From Gammaproteobacteria bacterium (GTDB lineage: Bacteria > Pseudomonadota > Gammaproteobacteria > Enterobacterales > GCA-2746155): 5,277 bases of DNA. The DNA is taken from NCBI GenBank assembly GCA_024206355.1, contig JAAGZM010000261.1, positions 1-5,277 on the forward strand, written 5' to 3'. Shown in pieces: positions 1 through 5,277 of this stretch. Position 1 is the stretch's first letter. Every line of letters starts with the position of its first letter. The position numbers were made by a program, and so were the translations under genes. The notes under the pieces were generated by a model. That model was not told the origin of the DNA. It did no database searches and was given only the letters and a program-made list of their open reading frames with translations.

Positions 1-1
1 C

Positions 2-634
2 TCAGATGGTAGGGTGATCCAACATAATAATAGTAATGGCAACTTGCGCATTACGGGTATAGCTGGGGATAATTTGCAAGTAGGTTCGATTTTATTGGTA
101 TCCAATTGCGAAAGGGGGGCTATTTTTCAGGTATCAACTAGTTTAGCTGGAAGCACTTATTATCTTGTAAAGAATCTCGTTAATGGTACTGGCACTTCTA
201 TGACTCCAGGTAATAGCACTAGGGATCTTGGCAGTAGGTATCTTGATGCAAGTGTTGCTCGATTAGGAACTCGGACATATTTCATCGCAAATTCAGGCTT
301 TGATGATAACGTATCGGCACTTTGGCGTATCGATAATGCTGCAGACCCTGTCGAATTACTTCAGGGTGTGGAAAATCTGCAAATTTCATATGGTGTAGAT
401 ACTAACGGTGATAGAGTTGTCGATAACTATGTTGCTGCGAATGCAGTGGGTAGCTGGGCTAATGTTTCGAGCGTGCGTTTAAATATATTGATCAGCTCTT
501 TATCCGATAATGTTGTAAATTTAGGTGGTAATAAACAAACATATATCTTCAATGGTGAGGATGTTACAGCAACGGACTATCGCCTCAGGAAGGAATTTAC
601 TACAACCGTGGCTATCAGGAATTTACTTCAATGA
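2..634 (+). CDS. pilW: Type IV pilus minor pilin PilW, C-terminal part (5' end outside window)
   Basis: This frame is open to the left edge of the window, so the gene is partial; the GTG at 14 is internal, not a start. About 210 residues are visible, roughly the C-terminal 60% of a typical PilW (usually 330-400 residues), so the prepilin leader is missing. Recognisable PilW traits are a single-Cys segment (LLVSNCERGAIFQV), a middle segment on the pattern 'LGSRYLDASVARLGTRTYFI', then 'LLQGVENLQISYGVDTNGD', 'SSVRLNILI' and the ending 'RLRKEFTTTVAIRN', which match the family's conserved C-terminal region. PilW is an inner-membrane prepilin that joins PilV, PilX and PilE in the tip or priming complex carrying PilY1. 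Bases 398-424 encode DTNGDRVVD, an EF-hand-like Asp-rich loop. The stop codon overlaps the pilX start (ATGA), so translational coupling is likely. The assignment rests on motifs plus gene order and is quite firm. Confidence 0.9.
   Translation, partial: SDGRVIQHNNSNGNLRITGIAGDNLQVGSILLVSNCERGAIFQVSTSLAGSTYYLVKNLVNGTGTSMTPGNSTRDLGSRYLDASVARLGTRTYFIANSGFDDNVSALWRIDNAADPVELLQGVENLQISYGVDTNGDRVVDNYVAANAVGSWANVSSVRLNILISSLSDNVVNLGGNKQTYIFNGEDVTATDYRLRKEFTTTVAIRNLLQ
617..620 (+). promoter_or_regulatory. Shine-Dalgarno site of pilX, inside the pilW 3' end
   Basis: AGGA lies 10 bases upstream of the pilX ATG at 631 and within the last codons of pilW. It supports ATG 631 as the start and fits reinitiation or coupled translation from pilW. 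A second AGGA, inside an 11-base copy of the same sequence at 591-601, lies 26 bases further upstream and is too far away to serve this start. Confidence 0.55.
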
Positions 635-1158
635 AAAGACTTAGCAACCAAAATGGAGCAGTATTAATTACCAGCTTAATCTTTCTGCTTATTATGACAT
701 TGCTAGCCTTATCTTCTATGCAAAATACCTCTTTAGAAGAAAAAATGGCCGGTAATGTGAGGGCGCAAAACATTGCCTTCCAGGCAGCAGAGGCAGCATT
801 AAGGGGAGGAGAGGCATATTTGCAAGGCTTGACCATAAGGCCGACAGCTGTCACGAATGGGCCTGTTTGGCCTTTATATGACCTAGATGAAATAGATTCT
901 CTCAGTGCTTTCACGACATGGTGGCAAGATTGGAGTGAAACAAATTGGGAAAATAACGCAGTAAGTTTAACGGAACTAACAGGCGTTACAGCCCCGCATT
1001 ATGTAATCGAAGAAGTTGCTTTGGTACCTTTCTCACTTAATACTGGTTCAAATGGTGATGGTGTTGGGGTCAATTATTACCAAATCACGTCAAGAGGCAG
1101 TGATCTGAGTGGTAATGTTAGGGTTATTCTGCGCTCTACCTTGAGCAGAAGGTTTTAA
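631..1158 (+). CDS. pilX: Type IV pilus minor pilin PilX
   Basis: This 175-residue prepilin has a class III leader, MKRLSNQNG, with the expected PilD cut after Gly9. The hydrophobic helix AVLITSLIFLLIMTLLALSS follows. The next segment, SMQNTSLEEKMAGNVRAQN then AFQAAEAALRGGE, is the diagnostic PilX N-terminal signature. Mature position 5 is Thr (A1-V2-L3-I4-T5), so the Glu5 of major pilins is absent. That is expected for PilX and its type II secretion counterpart GspK, which sit at or near the top of the fibre. The globular part (about residues 60-175) is Trp-rich in the middle (WWQDWSETNWENN) and ends with a beta-rich stretch, YYQITSRGSDLSGNVRVILRS, typical of PilX. Its length is normal. It overlaps pilW by four bases and precedes pilY1 by 34. 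Known role: an inner-membrane minor pilin that primes pilus assembly and helps bring PilY1 to the tip. The identification is firm; contact with PilY1 here is inferred from the family. Confidence 0.93.
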   Translation: MKRLSNQNGAVLITSLIFLLIMTLLALSSMQNTSLEEKMAGNVRAQNIAFQAAEAALRGGEAYLQGLTIRPTAVTNGPVWPLYDLDEIDSLSAFTTWWQDWSETNWENNAVSLTELTGVTAPHYVIEEVALVPFSLNTGSNGDGVGVNYYQITSRGSDLSGNVRVILRSTLSRRF

Positions 1159-1185
1159 AAAATACTTTTATTAGGACATTTTTTT

Positions 1186-1190
1186 GGGAA
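1186..1190 (+). promoter_or_regulatory. Probable Shine-Dalgarno site of pilY1 (start choice ambiguous)
   Basis: GGGAA lies 8 bases before the ATG at 1199, an ideal spacing, but only 2 bases before the first ATG at 1193 and 14 before the ATG at 1205. A separate AGGA at 1173-1176 is 7 bases before an in-frame TTG at 1184. Initiation could therefore occur at any of four in-frame codons. All of them leave the signal peptide core and the mature protein unchanged. Confidence 0.45.
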
Positions 1191-1210
1191 ATATGAATAT
1201 GAATATGAAT
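1190..1210 (+). repeat. Short tandem repeat (AATATG) x3.5 over the pilY1 start codon
   Basis: The unit AATATG occurs three times in a row, followed by AAT (21 bases in all, no mismatch). It supplies three in-frame ATG codons at 1193, 1199 and 1205 and encodes Met-Asn-Met-Asn-Met-Asn at the N-terminus of PilY1. The unit is six bases, so gain or loss of a copy keeps the reading frame. It would change only the distance from the ribosome site to the best ATG and the length of the signal peptide n-region. Confidence 0.9.
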
Positions 1211-4200
1211 AGTTTAAATCTAAAAAGAAAAGTTGTGCTAGCTTCAGCAATACTTATTGCGTTTCCAGCACAGATATTTGCGTTATCCATCGCAACTAAG
1301 CCTTTATATATCGGCAGCTCCGGCGTAGCTCCTGCGGTAATGATCATGCTCGATAATTCAGGCAGTATGATTAAAGCATTGACTGGTAATGTTGAGCAAG
1401 TACAGCAAGGCTATGATGTTAACAAGATTTATACAGGTATTTTTGAATCGGATCAAATGTATCAATATAATGAGTTAATCCCTGTTAATCCAGATGCGTA
1501 TTATACAACGGTAGATACTGCAAGAGAAGGTGCTTTTATTGAAGCAGATTGCACCCCCTCTATTAGTGACACAATTTGTTGGCATGGAAACTACCTAAAC
1601 TATCAAACAGGACGAAAAATTGATGGAGCTCGCAATGCCCTTGTCGGTGGAAAGCTGGAAAGTAACGAGGCGTATGATTACGGCTCTGGTTTATCCTACA
1701 AAATTGTCGGTGCTAACTCGTTTGCAGATGACAAAATCGTACAGACAAATTCTCCTCTAAATACTACATACACACCAATCCCTAACTATACCACCTACGC
1801 AAAGTCTCCGTCTAGATTCGATCATGGTTGGCCAGATTGGCCACAGTGGACAGCCTCTGGGGAACCGCCACTCCCAATCCTGAGTGGTCACATAAAGAAT
1901 AACTACAAACCTTACGGAATGCTAATGTATCAGAATGGAAATCCTCCAGAAGTCAGTAATAAAGATCCTTATATAATATACAACATTGCTATAGCTGTCG
2001 CTGAAAAACCTACTGGTCTATTGCACGCTATTAAGGATGATGTTCGTTTGGGTGTTTCGTTTTATTCCTATGATAAAACTGATGAAAATATTTACAAAGA
2101 AAACGTAAATAATGGTGGAACCTTGAACTTTCAAATCCCAAAGAATCCTTTTGTTAAGTACCCAGCAAATTCACTTCTTACTGAAGATGAAAGAGGTTAT
2201 CGTCAATTATCTGGCTATATCGGTACAGATATTGAAGAGCTCAGTGATGCAATACAACATATGCCAACCATCTGGGGTACAACCCCTTTGGGTGAAAACC
2301 TTTACGAGGTTTTGCAGTATTTTCAGCAGAATGACCCTTACTATACGAACGAGGATACGTTACCTAATTTTGAAAAAGCAGACAACTCTAATAAAAACCG
2401 AGACCCTTTCTATTACCCTGATGTTGATGCTAAATTAGAATGTGCTGAACCCAAAGTTATTATATTTACTGATGGAGAACCTGCTGCTGACGAGAGCTTT
2501 CCTGACGACTTTCCCTCCACCAGTGTCACTCTAACCGATCATAATGCTCTATCTGAAGTGGCTAAGTGGGGTTTTTGTAAAGAAGAGACTACTTGCCCTG
2601 ATGCTAATGGTTTTGGCACACGTGATTTAAGGTCTGACATTGAAGGTAATCAGGCACTTCGCGTTTATACGGTTTACTTTGGTGAAGAAGACACACAACC
2701 TCAAATATTGAAAGACGCAGCTGACAATGCAGGGGGAAAGAGTTATGAGGCAACAGATGATAAGGCATTAGAAGCTGCAATACTGGATATCATTTATGAT
2801 ATTCCTGTTACGAAAAGTTCGGCAGCGGCAGCGTCATTTGATTCTGCTTGGGGTTCTGGTGGGACCTATTTGTACCAGTCCATGTTTAACGCTGAAAATT
2901 GGACAGGTGATTTACTTGCTTATGAAATTCAATCTGATGGTACTTTAGGAAGCCTACCAACATGGACAGCTGCTGACCAGTTAGACGATGTTAGCTTCAA
3001 CAATAGAAAAATCTTCACCACCAACTACGATGACGATGGCGATCAAGTAGGGAATCTTTTTCAAGCCAACTTTATATCCCCTAGTCAAAAAAATCAGATA
3101 ACTACTACCAATGATCAGACCGAAGCCGAATTTATTATGAAATACATTAGCGGAGATACGACGAACGAAAGTGACGCATCTACTTATGATTATAGACAGC
3201 GTGATCATGTTTTAGGAGATATAGTTCACTCTTCGGCTATCTATGTAGGTGACCCTTCTTTATATAAAATAAATGATTCCTCCCAACAACGAATACCAGT
3301 TATTTATGTCGGTGCTAATGATGGTATGTTACACGCCTTTAAAGCTACTGATGGCAGTGAGCTTTTTGCCTATGTACCTACTGAGTTATTTCCTAAGTTG
3401 AAAGAATTAACAAGCCCTACTTATTCTCATCAATATTATGTTGATGCCACTCCAAATACAGGTGATGTTGACTTTGGTTCAGCTGGTTCAGCTGATTGGC
3501 ACACAATTTTGGTTGGTGGCTTAGGTGCAGGAGGGCAAGGTGTTTATGCACTAGATATAACGGACCCCGCACACTTTGTTAAAGAGAATGTGCTCTGGGA
3601 GTTTAACGATGATCATGATGAAGACTTAGGTTACACCTTCGGAGAGAACAATATTGTAAAAATGGCTAATGGTTCATGGACAGTTATTTTTGGCAATGGC
3701 TATGGTAGTACAGAGGCAGATGGAAAACCAAGCACTACAGGAAACGCGGTACTTTATATTGTAAATATTCAGACTGGCGAAGTATTAAAGAAAATTGACA
3801 CAGGAGTGGGCTCAACTACAAACCCTAATGGCTTGAGTGGTCCGGCACCGGTAGATATTGATGGCGATAATATTGTTGACTACATCTATGCTGGTGACTT
3901 ATACGGAAATATGTGGAAATTTGATGTGAGTGATACTGACGAATCTAACTGGGGTGTGGCGTTTAGTGGCAAACCTCTGTTTACCGCCTGTGCTGGTTCT
4001 AATTGTACTTCAGATCCTGCTCAACAACCTATTACGAGCAGACCACAAATTGGACGCCACCCTACGGGGAAAGGCTATATGGTCTTTTTTGGTACAGGTA
4101 AATCTTTTGAAACTGACGATGCTACAAGTAGTGGTCAAAATACCCAAACTTTTTATGGTATTTGGGACAGGGAAACTGATCATCAGGAATTCGATAGAAC

Positions 4201-4777
4201 ACACTTATTAGAACAGAAAATAATAAAAGAGACGGAAGTTACGGTAAACGGTGTAAAAGATTATGCATATAGAACACTCTCTGATAATGCAATAAGCTGG
4301 CACAGTAGCACGAGCTCCTTGCCTTCAGGCGACTCCACACACCTTGGTTGGTATATGGATCTCATTAATACCTATGGTAGCAATACCGACAATTATGGTG
4401 AAAGGCAGATTACTAACTCTGTTTTATCAGAATATAAAATAACCTTCACGACCATGAGTCCAGTTGTTGATGGTTGTGCAATAAGTGGCACAGGCTGGAC
4501 AATGGACTTATCTCCTATTGATGGTGGTCCACTAGAAAAAACGCCCTATGATGTGGATGGAAACGGATCTTTTAATGCTACTGATTTTCTTGAAGATCTG
4601 GCGACATCGGGTTATAAGAAATTAACAGGAGGAATTCCTGCTGGCTCAAGTCGTAATATTGACAGTAACGGAAAAGAGTTTGACTATACTACAGGTTCAA
4701 ATGGAGATATTGGAATAAAGTCAATTAATCTGGAAGCAACTCCTAACCAAAGGGCGTCTTGGCGGCAGTTATTTTAA
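1193..4777 (+). CDS. pilY1: Type IV pilus tip adhesin and assembly factor PilY1
   Basis: This protein has about 1194 residues (numbered from ATG 1193), normal for PilY1. Order of parts: a Sec signal peptide (KRK, then a hydrophobic core, cut probably after Ala30 in QIFA/LS); a vWA domain (about 47-535) with MIDAS motif D54-N-S56-G-S58, Thr363/364 in GTTPLGE and D427 in IIFTDGEP, plus the PilY1-type insertion with C129-WHGNYLN; a linker with DDDGDQVGN (613-621); and a C-terminal beta-propeller (about 670-1110). Propeller signatures are LGDIVHSSAIYVG (674-686), VIYVGANDGMLHAF (703 on), VGGLGAGGQGVYALDITDP (774 on), the calcium loop DIDGDNIVD (888-896) followed by YIYAGDLYGNMWKFD, SRPQIGRHPTGKGYMVFFGTGKS (949 on, conserved as a block) and QTFYGIWDR (985 on). 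A dockerin-like loop, D1120 to D1131, lies near the C-terminus, which ends in the family-typical ASWRQLF. The protein has eight cysteines and no RGD. Known role: tip-located adhesin, mechanosensor and retraction regulator. The start could also be 1184 (TTG), 1199 or 1205. Confidence 0.95.
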   Translation: MNMNMNSLNLKRKVVLASAILIAFPAQIFALSIATKPLYIGSSGVAPAVMIMLDNSGSMIKALTGNVEQVQQGYDVNKIYTGIFESDQMYQYNELIPVNPDAYYTTVDTAREGAFIEADCTPSISDTICWHGNYLNYQTGRKIDGARNALVGGKLESNEAYDYGSGLSYKIVGANSFADDKIVQTNSPLNTTYTPIPNYTTYAKSPSRFDHGWPDWPQWTASGEPPLPILSGHIKNNYKPYGMLMYQNGNPPEVSNKDPYIIYNIAIAVAEKPTGLLHAIKDDVRLGVSFYSYDKTDENIYKENVNNGGTLNFQIPKNPFVKYPANSLLTEDERGYRQLSGYIGTDIEELSDAIQHMPTIWGTTPLGENLYEVLQYFQQNDPYYTNEDTLPNFEKADNSNKNRDPFYYPDVDAKLECAEPKVIIFTDGEPAADESFPDDFPSTSVTLTDHNALSEVAKWGFCKEETTCPDANGFGTRDLRSDIEGNQALRVYTVYFGEEDTQPQILKDAADNAGGKSYEATDDKALEAAILDIIYDIPVTKSSAAAASFDSAWGSGGTYLYQSMFNAENWTGDLLAYEIQSDGTLGSLPTWTAADQLDDVSFNNRKIFTTNYDDDGDQVGNLFQANFISPSQKNQITTTNDQTEAEFIMKYISGDTTNESDASTYDYRQRDHVLGDIVHSSAIYVGDPSLYKINDSSQQRIPVIYVGANDGMLHAFKATDGSELFAYVPTELFPKLKELTSPTYSHQYYVDATPNTGDVDFGSAGSADWHTILVGGLGAGGQGVYALDITDPAHFVKENVLWEFNDDHDEDLGYTFGENNIVKMANGSWTVIFGNGYGSTEADGKPSTTGNAVLYIVNIQTGEVLKKIDTGVGSTTNPNGLSGPAPVDIDGDNIVDYIYAGDLYGNMWKFDVSDTDESNWGVAFSGKPLFTACAGSNCTSDPAQQPITSRPQIGRHPTGKGYMVFFGTGKSFETDDATSSGQNTQTFYGIWDRETDHQEFDRTHLLEQKIIKETEVTVNGVKDYAYRTLSDNAISWHSSTSSLPSGDSTHLGWYMDLINTYGSNTDNYGERQITNSVLSEYKITFTTMSPVVDGCAISGTGWTMDLSPIDGGPLEKTPYDVDGNGSFNATDFLEDLATSGYKKLTGGIPAGSSRNIDSNGKEFDYTTGSNGDIGIKSINLEATPNQRASWRQLF

Positions 4778-4791
4778 TAGGCAATTATAAT

Positions 4792-4794
4792 AGG
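4792..4794 (+). promoter_or_regulatory. Shine-Dalgarno site of pilE
   Basis: AGG lies 5 bases before the ATG at 4800 and 8 bases before the adjacent in-frame ATG at 4803. The spacing slightly favours 4803, which would remove only one Met from the leader. Confidence 0.4.
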
Positions 4795-4799
4795 TTTAG

Positions 4800-5210
4800 A
4801 TGATGCATAAATTTGGGAAAAATGGTTTTACCTTGATCGAGTTACTGATTGTTGTGGCAATTTTAGCAATTTTAGCATTAATTGCATATCCGTCTTATAC
4901 AAATATGGTGCAGAAAGCTCGACGTACAGATGCGCGTGCCGCACTGAGTATGATAGCCTCAGCTCAAGAGCAATTTTATACAGTAAACGGTACTTACGCC
5001 GATGATTTGACAGCTTTATCTATTCCTGGAGTGCAGCAAATTAACAATATAACTTTCAGTGAAGAGGGACACTATATCTTAACAATAAATTTAGATGATG
5101 GGTTTACAGCTATAGCGACAGCTACAGCTACTCAGGCTAGCGATGACTGTAATTCATTTACATTGAATAGTTTAGGCGTACGGACTGCAACAACAGATAA
5201 TTGTTGGTAA
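4800..5210 (+). CDS. pilE: Type IV pilin-like minor pilin PilE
   Basis: This 136-residue type IVa prepilin has the leader MMHKFGKNG (PilD cut after Gly9, then N-methylation of Phe1). The N-terminal helix FTLIELLIVVAILAILALIA follows, with Glu5 present, then Pro22 in AYPSY. Next come the family-typical KARRTDARAAL and AQEQFYTVNGTYADDL. Two cysteines near the C-terminus (DDC... and NCW at the end) would close the disulfide-bonded D-region; NSLGVRTATT between them is the usual PilE wording. The mature length of 127 residues is normal. Because it sits directly after pilY1, it is most likely the minor pilin PilE of the fimU-pilVWXY1E cluster rather than the major pilin gene PilA. The name PilE is also used for the major pilin of Neisseria, so the symbol alone should not imply a major subunit. 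The gap from pilY1 is 22 bases, which suggests the same transcript. ATG 4803 is an alternative start. Confidence 0.92.
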   Translation: MMHKFGKNGFTLIELLIVVAILAILALIAYPSYTNMVQKARRTDARAALSMIASAQEQFYTVNGTYADDLTALSIPGVQQINNITFSEEGHYILTINLDDGFTAIATATATQASDDCNSFTLNSLGVRTATTDNCW

Positions 5211-5222
5211 CTTCTCAATAAG

Positions 5223-5238
5223 GCGGGGCAATTCCCGC
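5223..5238 (+). terminator. Possible weak hairpin terminator after pilE
   Basis: GCGGG (5223-5227) pairs with CCCGC (5234-5238) around a six-base loop, with one further G-U pair possible outside it. The stem begins 12 bases after the pilE stop, where an operon end would be expected. The following bases, TGTATTAAACC, are not a proper T-tract, so this may be an inefficient terminator or only a 3' stabilising hairpin. Confidence 0.35.
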
Positions 5239-5251
5239 TGTATTAAACCAT

Positions 5252-5273
5252 TTCTAATTCCCAAAGGTTAGAA
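5252..5273. repeat. AT-rich inverted repeat at window end
   Basis: TTCTAA (5252-5257) and TTAGAA (5268-5273) are exact reverse complements, and two further G-U pairs are possible inside. The centre is CCCAAA. It may be a second hairpin beyond pilE, or part of a regulatory region for whatever follows. The window ends four bases later, so its role cannot be judged. Confidence 0.3.
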
Positions 5274-5277
5274 TAGA

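Noticed and set aside
14..634. GTG at 14 as the true start of a 206-residue gene
   Set aside because: The frame stays open upstream to the window edge, and the product lacks the prepilin leader that PilW must have, so the GTG is an internal Val codon.
615..914. Open frame of 99 codons on the - strand, over pilX
   Set aside because: It lies wholly opposite the well-supported pilX gene, has no family resemblance that I can see, and reads as a by-product of pilX codon use.
1159..1192. Promoter between pilX and pilY1
   Set aside because: The gap is AT-rich, but I see no paired -35/-10 elements or sigma-54 GG-GC pattern. The spacing suits a shared transcript.
2151..2438. Open frame of 95 codons on the + strand inside pilY1
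   Set aside because: It is out of frame within the conserved vWA coding region, and its protein is low-complexity with no recognisable domain.
2981..3208. Open frame of 75 codons on the - strand inside pilY1
   Set aside because: It is antisense to a conserved gene. The hydrophobic look arises from reverse reading of Asp- and Asn-rich codons.
3476..3493. 9-base tandem repeat GGTTCAGCT x2 in pilY1
   Set aside because: It encodes Gly-Ser-Ala twice in a loop before DWHTILVGG. Two copies in a flexible loop are unremarkable.
3930..4211. Overlapping open frames on both strands (3930-4211 + and 4010-4204 -) inside pilY1
   Set aside because: Both shadow the conserved propeller block SRPQIGRHPTGKG of PilY1, and neither shows a family match or a ribosome site of note.
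4857..4874. 9-base tandem repeat GCAATTTTA x2 in pilE
   Set aside because: It encodes Ala-Ile-Leu twice within the N-terminal helix. The helix keeps its usual length up to Pro22, so there is no insertion and no likely function.

Overview
The window is a stretch of a type IV pilus (T4P) minor-pilin operon. All genes lie on the + strand, in the order pilW (C-terminal part only), pilX, pilY1, pilE. This order and the encoded motifs match the fimU-pilV-pilW-pilX-pilY1-pilE clusters of Gammaproteobacteria such as Pseudomonas and Acinetobacter. The DNA is AT-rich (roughly 40% G+C by eye) and no gene stands out in composition, so it reads as ordinary chromosomal DNA of a lower-G+C gammaproteobacterium. 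The sequence alone does not support naming a genus.

Layout: bases 2-634 hold the last ~210 codons of pilW, open at the left edge. pilX (631-1158) overlaps it by an ATGA junction. A 34-base gap, with a tandem hexamer repeat at its end, leads into pilY1 (about 1193-4777), a secreted protein of ~1194 residues that fills most of the window. After a tandem TAA TAG stop and a gap of about 20 bases comes pilE (4800-5210), a complete pilin-like gene. The last 67 bases hold no gene. They contain a short GC-rich hairpin that may be a weak terminator, and an AT-rich inverted repeat reaching almost to the window end.

How the genes work together: in the established T4P model, PilV, PilW, PilX, FimU and PilE are prepilins cut by PilD. 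They form a small tip or priming complex in the inner membrane. PilY1 is exported by Sec, binds the minor pilins and sits at the pilus tip, where it takes part in adhesion, surface sensing and calcium-tuned retraction. The sequence fits: PilX and PilE have class III signal peptides, and PilX lacks Glu5, like the GspK/PilX group. PilY1 has a Sec signal peptide, a von Willebrand A (vWA) MIDAS site, a C-terminal beta-propeller and several Asp-rich calcium-type loops. The close spacing implies one transcript.

I found no mobile element, CRISPR array, RNA gene or previously unknown system. The points most worth a second look are the in-frame (AATATG)n repeat that carries the pilY1 start codons, the dockerin-like calcium loop near the PilY1 C-terminus, the cysteine layout, the absence of an RGD motif, and the absence of a gene between pilY1 and pilE.
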